Source: Bacteroidota bacterium (GTDB lineage Bacteria > Bacteroidota > Bacteroidia > Sphingobacteriales > Sphingobacteriaceae). From it: a stretch of 64,000 nt of DNA. Location of the stretch: positions 10,178 through 74,177 of the forward strand of contig JABDEQ010000001.1 in NCBI GenBank assembly GCA_013286985.1, written 5' to 3'. The translations under genes and the position numbers were made by a program. The stretch's first letter is position 1, and each line of letters starts with the position of its first letter. The notes under the pieces are model-generated. The model saw only the letters and a program-made list of their open reading frames with translations, was not told where the DNA came from and did no database searches. Below, one piece after another: positions 34,378 through 42,440 of the stretch.

Positions 34378-35370
34378 TTATTCTGCCAGCCAGATAGCGT
34401 CAACAAACCACTTCTTACTGTCGTAAAACTGGTTAACCGGTTTAAATCGTGCTTTTTGGGCCATCCGTTCGGTTTGGGCGATGGTGAATTTTTGGGAGAT
34501 CTCCATAAAAATATACTCGTCCTTTTTAAAGCTGATGGTTTCGCCGCCTACCTTTACCTCCTGATCTGCAATACTCACCAGGTAGCTTTTGCAGGCTCCA
34601 GTGTCAGGATCATAAGTGGGGTAATGCTCAAACTGGCTGGCATCAAAATTGCCTTCCAGCTCGCGGTTAATGCGTTCAAGCAAATTCAGGTTAAATCTTT
34701 TGGTAATACCTTCCTTATCGTTATAAGCGGCCAGTACGGTTTTAGGATTTTTTTTCAGGTCGATGCCTATCAGCAGCATATCACCTTCTGACAGATGATT
34801 ACGTATTTCTGCGCAAAACTGTTCTGCTTCATCTGCGTGCATATTGCCAATGTTTGATCCTAAAAACATTACCACTTTGCGTTTATTTGAAGCTGATGCC
34901 GCCCGGGTAAGCATATCAAAATATTCGCCGTTAAGGCCCTCTATTTGTATACCGGGCAACGTAACCGGCAAGGTTATGTTTAAATAAGATATTACGTTTG
35001 ATGAAATATCAATAGGCAGGTAAGTAAAGCAGGCCTGATTATCCAGCAGGTATTTAAGCAAATAACTCGATTTAGTGGCATCGCCCGCACCCAGTTCAAT
35101 CAACTCAAACGCATCGCCATCGCCAATGATGGCTTTACAGATATCGGCTGTTTTTTCTGAAAATATTTCCAGCTCGCAATTGGTTGGATAATACTCCTCA
35201 CAGTTCATCAGATCCTGAAAAAGCTTATCGCCATTGGCATCATAAAAATATTTAGAGTTTAAATACTTGGGCGTTGCACTTAAACCGGTTATTACATCAT
35301 CATAAAACTGATTTGTTTTTGATGGCCTGCTTAATTCGGCTTGCGCCAGTGTAGTGTCCATGTTTTTCAT
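34378..35370 (-). CDS. egtD: L-histidine N-alpha-methyltransferase, ergothioneine synthesis
   Basis: A 330-aa EgtD-family enzyme that trimethylates the alpha-amino group of histidine with SAM to give hercynine, the first step of ergothioneine synthesis. Landmarks are GLSATPKYLNSKYFYDANGD, LIELGAGDATKSSYLL (SAM site), MFLGSNIGNM and GDMLLIGIDLKKNP. It is the last gene of the minus-strand cluster, 105 bases after egtB. An imperfect 15-bp hairpin (35398-35412 with 35443-35457) fills that gap. Confidence 0.95.
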   Translation of the reverse strand: MKNMDTTLAQAELSRPSKTNQFYDDVITGLSATPKYLNSKYFYDANGDKLFQDLMNCEEYYPTNCELEIFSEKTADICKAIIGDGDAFELIELGAGDATKSSYLLKYLLDNQACFTYLPIDISSNVISYLNITLPVTLPGIQIEGLNGEYFDMLTRAASASNKRKVVMFLGSNIGNMHADEAEQFCAEIRNHLSEGDMLLIGIDLKKNPKTVLAAYNDKEGITKRFNLNLLERINRELEGNFDASQFEHYPTYDPDTGACKSYLVSIADQEVKVGGETISFKKDEYIFMEISQKFTIAQTERMAQKARFKPVNQFYDSKKWFVDAIWLAE

Positions 35371-35397
35371 TGGAGTAATTTGTTTTTCTAGGGCAAT

Positions 35398-35457
35398 GAA
35401 GCTATCATGAGCTGTTTTTTATTTATTTTAATTTGTGAGCGGGCTCATGATGGTTTC
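35398..35457 (-). other. Hairpin in the egtB-egtD gap
   Basis: GAAGCTATCATGAGC (35398-35412) pairs with GCTCATGATGGTTTC (35443-35457), 13 of 15 positions Watson-Crick and the rest G-U. It may set relative expression of egtD by mRNA processing or partial termination. Confidence 0.45.
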
Positions 35458-35475
35458 ATAGTATAGTTGATATTT

Positions 35476-36627
35476 TTACTTAGCCAGTCTTATACCAGTA
35501 AACTGCCATCGTAAATGTGTTTGAAAAAAATTGCGGTAAGTAATGCGGCTATGCCCCGGTGATGTTACTTCTGATGCGCCTCTTAACACCTTTTGATTAA
35601 CCATAAACTTACCATTATACTCGCCTATTGCTCCCGGTGCTTTAGCAAAGCCGGGATAGGGCAGGTAACTACTTTCTGTCCACTCCCAGCTTTTGCCCCA
35701 GGTAAATTGCGGCGCCGCTGCTTCCCACTCAAATTCCGTTGGCAAACGCAAACCTTTCCATGCGGCATAAGCGTACGCCTCAAAATAGTTGATATGGCAT
35801 ACCGGCTCTTTTAAATTAAGCGGCTCCAAACCATGATAGGTGTAATGGTGCCATTCGTCATCAATCAAATGCCAGTATAAAGGGGCTTCTACTTTATTAT
35901 TTTTTACCCAATCCCAGCCCTCAGCATGCCAATGGCGAAAATCATGATAGCCGCCACTTTGTATAAACTCCAGGTATTCGGCATTAGTTACCAGGTTGGG
36001 GCTTATCTCAAAAGCATTAAGGTATACCTTATGGTGGTTTAATTCATTATCAAAACAAAAGTCATCACCGTTAAAGCCAATCTCATAAATACCTTCTTTT
36101 AGGCTGATAAATTCATCACTTACAGCCGGTATTACCTTCGGCGAAACATAGTTTTTTGAATAAGCCGGAAACAAGGGGTTATGCCCTAAAATGTATTTAA
36201 TATCGGTATAAAGCAGCTCTTGATGCTGTTCTTCGTGGTTAAGGCCCAGTATTACCAGGTCTTTAATATCTTCGGTTAAATCTTCGTGTAAAAAGTTGTT
36301 CATTGCCTCGTCCACATATTCGCGGTAGCGATAAATTTCAATTACGGTAGGTCGGCTCAGGTTACCCCTATCGGTGCGGATCACCCGGTTACCTACCGTT
36401 TCATAATAGCTGTTAAACACGTAATTGTATTCGGGATTATACTCCTGGTAACCCATAAAGTAGGGCTTAAGAATAAATGTTTCAAAAAACCAGGTTGTAT
36501 GGCCAATATGCCATTTGGGGGGACTAACATCCACAACGGGCTGCACCACGTAGTCTTCGGTTTGCAAATGGCTGCAAATTTGCTCGGTGTGTTTGCGAAC
36601 TTTTATGTAACAGTCGGCGATATCCAT
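35476..36627 (-). CDS. egtB: Ergothioneine-type sulfoxide synthase
   Basis: A 383-aa EgtB, a non-haem iron enzyme joining hercynine to a cysteine or gamma-glutamylcysteine sulfur with O2. The N-terminal DinB-like domain has iron ligands visible as WHIGHTTWFFE (His40/His43) and HEEQHQE (His131, His135). The C-terminal FGE-sulfatase domain contains LRLPTEFEWEAAAPQF and VLRGASEVTSPGHSRITYRN. Which thiol is used is not decided by the sequence. egtA, egtC and a clear egtE are absent nearby, so the direct cysteine route or a distant lyase is possible. It begins 4 bases after the transporter gene. Confidence 0.94.
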   Translation of the reverse strand: MDIADCYIKVRKHTEQICSHLQTEDYVVQPVVDVSPPKWHIGHTTWFFETFILKPYFMGYQEYNPEYNYVFNSYYETVGNRVIRTDRGNLSRPTVIEIYRYREYVDEAMNNFLHEDLTEDIKDLVILGLNHEEQHQELLYTDIKYILGHNPLFPAYSKNYVSPKVIPAVSDEFISLKEGIYEIGFNGDDFCFDNELNHHKVYLNAFEISPNLVTNAEYLEFIQSGGYHDFRHWHAEGWDWVKNNKVEAPLYWHLIDDEWHHYTYHGLEPLNLKEPVCHINYFEAYAYAAWKGLRLPTEFEWEAAAPQFTWGKSWEWTESSYLPYPGFAKAPGAIGEYNGKFMVNQKVLRGASEVTSPGHSRITYRNFFQTHLRWQFTGIRLAK

Positions 36628-36631
36628 TGAA

Positions 36632-38203
36632 TTATTTGCTATCTAAATATCGTTTAAGGTTAGAAATTGTTTTAATATTTAACTTTTTGGCTTGCTCTGC
36701 CCTCATCATTAAAGCATACGTATTATTAAAGCCGATTGGTTTTAGCCATTTCACCTGGTATTTTTTATCAAACTCATCCTTTACATAACGGTAGGTAGCA
36801 TCCTTATTTAAGGTTAACGTATCAACCATTTTAGCCGGCGGATTTAATATAGCCAGCAAGCCAGTGCCAGTATATTCAGGGTAAAAATCAATCTGATCGT
36901 TAGTTAAAGCATCAAAACAAATTTTGGTGCCTCCCAAACCTGTTTTGGTAGAAACATCATAATCCGTATAACCCTTAATTAACATGCTGTACATATTGGC
37001 CAAAATGTATTGCTCCCCAAATATTTTTGAGCCAATACGAATAATCCCGGCATTGCCATTTCTGGCTGGCCTGAATAATTTGTTCTTAATTAAAAAGTCT
37101 TTTGCTACCCTCTCCGGCGTTTGGTGAAGATAATCAGTCTGGTAATTAAGTGCGGTCATGGTGCTGTCATTTATCTTTCCGGCCAGCAAATTCAATGTAT
37201 TTTCCAGGTCGGGATACTTTTCAAGGGCATCTTCGCGTACAATAGGGGCAGCATAATACGGTGGGAAGATCTTTTTATCATCATCCAAAACTACCAGCCC
37301 GTAAGCCTTGAGCCTGCCATCGGTAGAGTATCCGCTAATTACATCCAGTTGTTTTTGGTAAGCTGCCTTATACATCACGGCATCACTTATTACTACGGTA
37401 TTGATGTGCAAGCCGTATTTACTTTGCAGGCCGAGGTTACCATCCTGCCGTCCCATAAATTCAGGAGTAAAGCCAGCCCTTAGTTTGGTGGCATATGTTT
37501 TTGGAATGAGGTAAAATGACGAAAGTACAATAAGAATCACTGGCAGGGCAATAGCTGCTGTTTTTAGTTTTTTTGAATCGAGTTTTTGTAATCGCGACAG
37601 CAAGAAATCAAATAAAATAGCCAGGAGGGCTGCCGGGATAGCACCTGCCAATATCATATTGGTATTATTGAGCGAGATGCCGCCAAAAATAAACTCGCCC
37701 AGGCCACCCGCTGCAATATAGGATGCCAGCGTGGCCACACCAACCGTTATTACGGTAGCGGTACGGATGCCGGCAAAAATTACCGGCATTGCCAGGGGCA
37801 GTTCAACCTTAAACAACACCTGCCATTTGCTCATACCCATAGCCACCGCAGCTTCTTTAACGGCAGCATCAACTCCTGTAATGCCAGTATACGTATTGCG
37901 GATGATAGGTAGCAGCGCGTACAGTAGTAACGCCGTGATAGCGGGCTTAGGGCCTATTCCCAATACGGGAATCATAAAACCTAATAACGCAATGCTGGGA
38001 ATAGTTTGCAGCACACCCGCAACGCCCAGCACTCCGCCCGAAAATTGTTTTCTGCGACTTATAAAGATGCCCAGCGGCAGGCCAATTAATACGGCTATGA
38101 ATAACGAGATAAAGGTTAGCCCAATATGCTGCAGGGTTTGCTCGGCAAGTTTATCAGATTGCTGGCGCATAAAACCCCATAAGGATTGCTGTTGCTCATT
38201 CAT
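36632..38203 (-). CDS. ABC permease fused to a circularly permuted OpuC/EgtU-type binding domain
   Basis: A 523-aa fusion. Residues ~20-205 are an OpuC/ProW-type permease (IGLPLGIFISRR, the EAA-loop EAAVAMGMSKWQVLFKVELP). A further transmembrane segment (~216-234) leads to a periplasmic QAC-type binding domain. The usual order IRIGSKIF, GLGGTK, YPEYTGTG, GFNNTYA, then GFTPEF, YSTDGR, FPPY is rotated. Here GFTPEF (244), YSTDGR (292) and FPPY (313) come first; IRIGSKIF (388), GLGGTK (422), YPEYTGTG (441) and GFNNTYA (491) follow. The family carries betaine-like trimethylammonium ligands. EgtU of Streptococcus and Helicobacter carries ergothioneine, and adjacency to egtB-egtD points to that ligand (inference). 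Confidence 0.9.
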   Translation of the reverse strand: MNEQQQSLWGFMRQQSDKLAEQTLQHIGLTFISLFIAVLIGLPLGIFISRRKQFSGGVLGVAGVLQTIPSIALLGFMIPVLGIGPKPAITALLLYALLPIIRNTYTGITGVDAAVKEAAVAMGMSKWQVLFKVELPLAMPVIFAGIRTATVITVGVATLASYIAAGGLGEFIFGGISLNNTNMILAGAIPAALLAILFDFLLSRLQKLDSKKLKTAAIALPVILIVLSSFYLIPKTYATKLRAGFTPEFMGRQDGNLGLQSKYGLHINTVVISDAVMYKAAYQKQLDVISGYSTDGRLKAYGLVVLDDDKKIFPPYYAAPIVREDALEKYPDLENTLNLLAGKINDSTMTALNYQTDYLHQTPERVAKDFLIKNKLFRPARNGNAGIIRIGSKIFGEQYILANMYSMLIKGYTDYDVSTKTGLGGTKICFDALTNDQIDFYPEYTGTGLLAILNPPAKMVDTLTLNKDATYRYVKDEFDKKYQVKWLKPIGFNNTYALMMRAEQAKKLNIKTISNLKRYLDSK

Positions 38204-39161
38204 GCGCCTGTTGTTTTTTAAACTGATAAAATGCCGTCATCAATTGCTCAAATCCGGCTGTTTTTACTTCGTGATTTCGGGTATGGCGGATATTGATTTT
38301 TTCGTCGGCATTAAATTTAAAATATTCCAGCCCGCTCCAAAGATTGATATCGGTTGATAATGAGTTGGCTTTTACTTCTTTTTCGAGCGTGGGCAGCCAT
38401 TGCCAGATATCGAAAAGGGTAGCAGTTTTAAATTCGAGTTGCAAACGCTGTTCCTGCAAAAAGCCTTTTACAAAATCATTAGCCGGTTTAAATAACAAAT
38501 TGGATGGGGTATCTTCCTGAACAATTTTCCCTTTGTCCATCAGGCAGATGCGATCGCCCAGTTCAAAGGCTTCCTGCACATCGTGGGTAACCATGATGAT
38601 GGTTTTGCGCTTTAATTCGTCCAGCGCCTTAAATTCGGCATGTATTTTTGAGCGGGTAACATTATCCAGGGCGGCAAAGGGTTCGTCCATTAACAACACC
38701 GCCGGATTGGCTGCCAGCGCTCTGGCCAGTCCTACCCGCTGCTGCTGACCACCACTTAACTCGGCAGGATAAGCCTTCAAATAATCTGTAGTGAGGCGAA
38801 GTTTTTCCAGCAATTCGGCAGTTCGTTTTTCTATTCTTTTTTTGTCCCATTTAAGTAATTGGGGTACAATGGCGATATTTTGGGCAACGGTATAATGCGG
38901 AAAAAGACCATTATTTTGCAGCACATAGCCTATCCCTATCCGCAACTCCTCGCGCGATTGTGCTTTTATACTTTTACCATTGATAAATATTTCACCCCCA
39001 TCAGCTTCAATAAGGCGGTTTATCATTTTAAGCGTAGTGGTTTTACCGCAGCCGCTGGTACCCAACAGGATCAGGTTGTCGTGCTCCTTTACCTCAAAAG
39101 AGATATCATCAACGGCTTTTACGTTGCAAAAATGCTTGCTGAGATGCTGAACCTTTATCAT
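38196..39161 (-). CDS. ABC transporter ATPase, OpuCA/EgtV type
   Basis: A 321-aa ATPase. Walker A is GTSGCGKTTTLKMI, the Q-loop region is YVLQNNGLFPHYTV, the signature LSGGQQQRVGLARAL, Walker B VLLMDEPFAALD and the switch His in MVTHDVQEA. About 80 residues follow the nucleotide domain (from residue ~240) without the CBS pair typical of osmosensing OpuCA, arguing for a nutrient rather than an osmotic role. Its end overlaps the start of the permease fusion by 8 bases, so the two are translationally coupled. It starts 8 bases after the oxidoreductase gene. Confidence 0.92.
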   Translation of the reverse strand: MIKVQHLSKHFCNVKAVDDISFEVKEHDNLILLGTSGCGKTTTLKMINRLIEADGGEIFINGKSIKAQSREELRIGIGYVLQNNGLFPHYTVAQNIAIVPQLLKWDKKRIEKRTAELLEKLRLTTDYLKAYPAELSGGQQQRVGLARALAANPAVLLMDEPFAALDNVTRSKIHAEFKALDELKRKTIIMVTHDVQEAFELGDRICLMDKGKIVQEDTPSNLLFKPANDFVKGFLQEQRLQLEFKTATLFDIWQWLPTLEKEVKANSLSTDINLWSGLEYFKFNADEKINIRHTRNHEVKTAGFEQLMTAFYQFKKQQAHE

Positions 39162-39169
39162 AAAAAAGG

Positions 39170-40555
39170 TTACTCTTCAAGGGCCATAAAGAGGTTATTT
39201 AATGATTCGGCAAATAGCGGATGGGCAAATACAAAATACCTGATCTGCTCATAAGTTATGCCACCGGCCATGGCCATTTGCAGTATCGTCATGATTTCGC
39301 CGCCCTCGGCACCTAAAATGGTAGCACCTAATATTTGTTTGGTATCGGTATCCACTATGGCCTTCATAAAACCACGGGTATCGCCAGTTTCAGTGGCGCG
39401 TGCTACCCAGGTATTAGGTATTTTGGCTACTTTATAGTTGATGCCCCGTTTTTTTGCCTCAGTTTCGCTTAAACCTATGCGCCCCAATTGAGGATCGGTA
39501 AACATACAATAGGGCACCTGACGGTCCTTAATGCTTAAATCGGCATTTTCAATTAAGTTACGGTAAACAATGGTATAATCGTTGTAAGAAATGTGCGTAA
39601 ACGCCGCACCGCCCTTCACATCGCCTAAAGCATAAATACCCGGCGCACTGGTTTCCAGTTTATAATTTGTACGGATGGCACCGTGCTCATCAATTTCGAC
39701 ACCCGTTTTATCCAGACCCAAAGTGGCCGTTTGCGGACTGCGGCTAACGGCTATTAATACATGAGTACATTTAATTTTTTCTTCTTTGCCATCAACAGCA
39801 ATAACGGCAGCAATTTTGCCTGATACCTTCTTTTTAAAACTGGTGGCAGTTGTTTTAGTGTAGATATTAATGTCCTCGGCCTTTAAAATCCGGGTTAGCT
39901 CTTCGGAGATATCTGCATCCTCGCGGGACACTATCCGATCCGATTTCTCCAGTATAGTCACCTTGCTTCCAAAGCGGCGGAACATCTGCCCAAATTCCAA
40001 ACCGATATAATTACCACCGATGATCAACAAATGCTCGGGCACGGCTTCCAAATCTAATATAGTGGTTGAGGTGAGGTAATCAATATCAGCTAATCCTTCC
40101 ATATCGGGGATAATGGTTTTTGCGCCGGTATTAATAAAAAACAAATCGGCCTTAAACTCCTTTTCGCGGCCGCTGTTCAGCTTTACCAAAATAGTTTTTT
40201 CGGCAGTAAAGGTGGCATCGCCAAATATCAAATCAAGGTTGCGGGTACTTTCCAATCCTTTCTGACTCCCGTTTCTAAACTGATGCACCACCTCGTCCTT
40301 ACGCTTCCTGATCTGGGGCATGTTTACCGAAAACTTTTTGATCGTTACGCCTAAAGGTTCGGCATTGGCGGCCATGTAAGCCATTTTAGCCGATGCAACC
40401 ATGGTTTTGGTAGGTGTACAGCCATCATTTATGCAGGTGCCACCCACCCAGCGTTTTTCAATAAGGGCGGTTTTTTTCCCGGCAAGAGCAAGTTTTTTGG
40501 CTAAAGGGCCTCCGGCTTGTCCAGAGCCTATCACAATTGCATCGTACTGTTTCAT
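39170..40555 (-). CDS. FAD-dependent pyridine nucleotide-disulfide oxidoreductase
   Basis: A 461-aa class I flavoprotein of the mercuric/lipoamide/glutathione reductase superfamily. It has an FAD Rossmann motif (IVIGSGQAGGPLA), the redox disulfide GGTCINDGCTPTK (CxxxxC), an NAD(P) motif (IIGGNYIGLEFGQMF), the second FAD motif (GIYALGDVKGG) and a C-terminal dimer domain. The usual HPT..E catalytic dyad appears as HPLFAES. It lacks the N-terminal and C-terminal metal-binding cysteines of MerA. Its place in the operon suggests reduction of a low-molecular thiol or disulfide linked to ergothioneine, which is inference. Confidence 0.9.
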   Translation of the reverse strand: MKQYDAIVIGSGQAGGPLAKKLALAGKKTALIEKRWVGGTCINDGCTPTKTMVASAKMAYMAANAEPLGVTIKKFSVNMPQIRKRKDEVVHQFRNGSQKGLESTRNLDLIFGDATFTAEKTILVKLNSGREKEFKADLFFINTGAKTIIPDMEGLADIDYLTSTTILDLEAVPEHLLIIGGNYIGLEFGQMFRRFGSKVTILEKSDRIVSREDADISEELTRILKAEDINIYTKTTATSFKKKVSGKIAAVIAVDGKEEKIKCTHVLIAVSRSPQTATLGLDKTGVEIDEHGAIRTNYKLETSAPGIYALGDVKGGAAFTHISYNDYTIVYRNLIENADLSIKDRQVPYCMFTDPQLGRIGLSETEAKKRGINYKVAKIPNTWVARATETGDTRGFMKAIVDTDTKQILGATILGAEGGEIMTILQMAMAGGITYEQIRYFVFAHPLFAESLNNLFMALEE

Positions 40556-40556
40556 T

Positions 40557-40838
40557 TTATTGGGTTATTTGCACACCCTTCCAAAACGCAATATGACCGG
40601 CAATGTTTTCGGCGGCGGGTTTGGGTTCCGGGTAATACCAGGCGGCGTCCTGGTTCTCTTTACCATCAACTTCGAGGTTATAATAAGAGGCAACGCCTTT
40701 CCATACGCAGGTGGTATGAACGGGCGAGGGCTTTAAAAATTCGGTTTTCACACTCTGTGGCGGAAAGTAGTGATTATTTTCAACGACAACAGTGTCATCG
40801 CTTTCGGCGATCACCTGGTTATTCCATATAGCTTTCAT
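40557..40838 (-). CDS. DUF427 domain protein
   Basis: A 93-aa DUF427 protein (PF04248), recognisable from MKAIWNNQVIAESDDTVVVE, YFPPQSV, CVWKGVASYYNLEV and AAWYYPEP near residue 65. DUF427 is a small beta-rich domain of unknown function, often next to redox or methyltransferase genes. It is the first gene of the egt cluster, ending 1 base before the oxidoreductase start. A weak -7-like TATCTTTA lies at 40860-40867 on the minus strand, 22 bases upstream. Confidence 0.87.
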   Translation of the reverse strand: MKAIWNNQVIAESDDTVVVENNHYFPPQSVKTEFLKPSPVHTTCVWKGVASYYNLEVDGKENQDAAWYYPEPKPAAENIAGHIAFWKGVQITQ

Positions 40839-41055
40839 GTACTGGTTAGATATTTACGATAAAGATAAGGCGATATACCCCAGATAAAAAATGACCAGCG
40901 CCTGTTTTTGTTTAAGGAAAGTAAAAAACTATTGCTTTTAGTATAAAAATCTAAAAATGAACCATATAAACAGCTGGCGAAAGAACTAATACTGCGCCGA
41001 TTTTTGAAGCATAAAAAAAAATTAAAAAAATATTTTAAAATTATCTTTAAACGTA

Positions 41056-41063
41056 TATCTTTG
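41056..41063 (+). promoter_or_regulatory. -7 box for tRNA-Glu
   Basis: TATCTTTG is an exact TAnnTTTG match 55 bases upstream of the tRNA, in an AT-rich stretch. The rest of 40868-41055 holds nothing else I recognise. Confidence 0.5.
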
Positions 41064-41118
41064 CAGTCCCAAAATAAGGGTTACCAAATCCAAAATCATT
41101 GGGAAAAAGCCTTAAAAA

Positions 41119-41190
41119 GGCCCGTTCGTCTAGGGGTTAGGACGTTAGATTTTCATTCTAGAAACAGGGGTTCGATTCCCCTACGGGCTA
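41119..41190 (+). tRNA. tRNA-Glu (anticodon TTC)
   Basis: 72 bases without encoded CCA. The acceptor arms GGCCCGT and ACGGGCT pair, and the D-arm has GTCTAGGGGTTAGGAC. The anticodon loop TTTTCAT carries TTC between TTAGA and TCTAG. The T-arm is CAGGGGTTCGATTCCCCTA. The T-arm and acceptor 3' half are the integration site of the element that follows. Confidence 0.97.
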
Positions 41191-41191
41191 C
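41175..41191 (+). other. attL-like 17-bp core in the tRNA-Glu 3' end
   Basis: An exact 17-bp match to 42441-42457. It covers the 3' part of the T-arm and acceptor stem, the classic target of tyrosine recombinases. Confidence 0.8.
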
Positions 41192-41207
41192 TAGAAACAT
41201 CAGATTA

Positions 41208-41240
41208 CCCTTGTAAGTCAACAACTTGCAAGGGTTTTTT
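41208..41240 (+). terminator. Terminator downstream of tRNA-Glu
   Basis: An 11-bp stem (41208-41218 with 41224-41234, one G-U pair) with a 5-base loop is followed by six T. Confidence 0.75.
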
Positions 41241-41244
41241 GTTT

Positions 41245-41267
41245 TTACTGTCAAAGTTACTGTCAAT
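41245..41267. repeat. Paired ACTGTCA repeats, 12-bp period, attL side
   Basis: TTACTGTCAA occurs at 41245 and again at 41257. The same doubled word with the same 12-bp spacing recurs near the integrase start (42295 and 42307). They resemble integrase arm-type sites. Confidence 0.55.
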
Positions 41268-41315
41268 AAAAGTAGGATAAAATCAGTTAAATTCAAACAA
41301 AATAAATCGCCGGAC

Positions 41316-42054
41316 TTAATTTTTTGCTTTCAGATTTTTTCTTTACGATATTTAGACACAATAATACATCAATTTTGCCAATACGGTAGGTTGTTGTGAT
41401 TTGCTTTCAGATTTTTTCTTTACGATATTTAGACACAATTATAGAACTGATCGGTACTATAATTCCTTAGTTGTGATTTGCTTTCAGATTTGTTCTTTAC
41501 GATATTTAGACACAATGAGAATATGGGTTTTAACGCTGGTTGTAAGTTGTGATTTGCTTTCAGATTTGTTCTTTACGATATTTAGACACAATTCTCCTGA
41601 ACATCCAAACGACGAATATTAGGTTGTGATTTGCTTTCAGATTTGTTCTTTACGATATTTAGACACAATTACTCTTTTGAATAAAGGAAATCCGGCTGAG
41701 TTGTGATTTGCTTTCAGATTTGTTCTTTACGATATTTAGACACAATTCCGTTTGCCACGCAGTAGTCAAAGCACGGGTTGTGATTTGCTTTCAGATTTGT
41801 TCTTTACGATATTTAGACACAATTCTCCTGAACATCCAAACGACGAATATTAGGTTGTGATTTGCTTTCAGATTTGTTCTTTACGATATTTAGACACAAT
41901 TACTCTTTTGAATAAAGGAAATCCGGCTGAGTTGTGATTTGCTTTCAGATTTGTTCTTTACGATATTTAGACACAATTCCGTTTGCCACGCAGTAGTCAA
42001 AGCACGGGTTGTGATTTGCTTTCAGATTTGTTCTTTACGATATTTAGACACAAT
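41316..42054. CRISPR. Orphan type II-C-like CRISPR array: 10 repeats of 47 bp, 9 spacers
   Basis: The repeats start at 41316, 41393, 41470, 41546, 41623, 41700, 41777, 41854, 41931 and 42008. The consensus begins GTTGTGATTTGCTTTCAG and ends TTTAGACACAAT. Spacers are 29-30 bp. The first repeat is degenerate in its first 7 bases, and repeats 1 and 2 share G23-to-T, which marks the low-coordinate end as the older (trailer) end. Spacers 4-5-6 are repeated exactly as 7-8-9. Repeat length and 5' sequence resemble Bacteroidota type II-C arrays. No cas gene, and no tracrRNA I can recognise, is in the window. No leader is visible beyond repeat 10, where the integrase fragment begins 7 bases later. Confidence 0.97.
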
Positions 42055-42061
42055 AATGGTT

Positions 42062-42274
42062 TTACATTGTATAATGTTTGTCTAAATGGCTATTAGTTAG
42101 TTGATCTAATTTGTTAAGTTCCTTAACTCTTTGTTTACGCTTCACCCATTGAGTAGGTAATACTTTCAGTTTGACAGAATGACGGAATTTTTGACCTTGT
42201 GCTAAATAGGTCATAAGGATAAAACATTTGCCTTCTTTGTCGGCCTTGTCGAGATAAAAATTTGTTGTTGCCAT
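42062..42274 (-). pseudogene. Truncated tyrosine recombinase, N-terminal arm-binding domain only
   Basis: Seventy codons (MATTNFYLDKADKEGKCFIL onward) match the arm-DNA-binding N-terminal domain of Bacteroidota phage/ICE integrases, including RHSVKLKVLPTQWVKRKQRV. The core-binding and catalytic domains are missing: the frame stops 7 bases from the last CRISPR repeat. The array therefore lies where the rest of the gene should be. The upstream side still carries its arm-like repeats. It cannot recombine DNA by itself. Confidence 0.8.
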
Positions 42275-42294
42275 ATTGATTTTTGTTAAAATTC

Positions 42295-42315
42295 ACTGTC
42301 ATTTTTACTGTCAAT
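42295..42315. repeat. Paired ACTGTCA repeats, 12-bp period, integrase side
   Basis: ACTGTCA occurs at 42295 and 42307, just upstream of the integrase fragment. It matches the pair at 41247 and 41259 in both sequence and spacing. Confidence 0.55.
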
Positions 42316-42440
42316 CCAGTGTTATCTGACTTGACGCAAAGTTGTGTAACTTTAACAATAAAAACAATATAACTATTTGATATTCAATAGTTTATACTTA
42401 AATTCACATAAACACTGATAAGTTTAGATAAATATCAAGC

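Noticed and set aside
34351..34791. Plus-strand open frame of 146 codons opposite egtD
   Set aside because: It is antisense to a well-supported egtD and shows no family pattern.
41401..41622. Open frame inside the CRISPR array
   Set aside because: It is a by-product of the 47-bp repeats; its peptide is the same repeat translated in successive frames.
41316..42054. Type VI (Cas13b) assignment of the array
   Set aside because: Cas13b repeats are about 36 bp with a different consensus; 47 bp beginning GTTGTGATTTGCTTTCA fits type II-C better.
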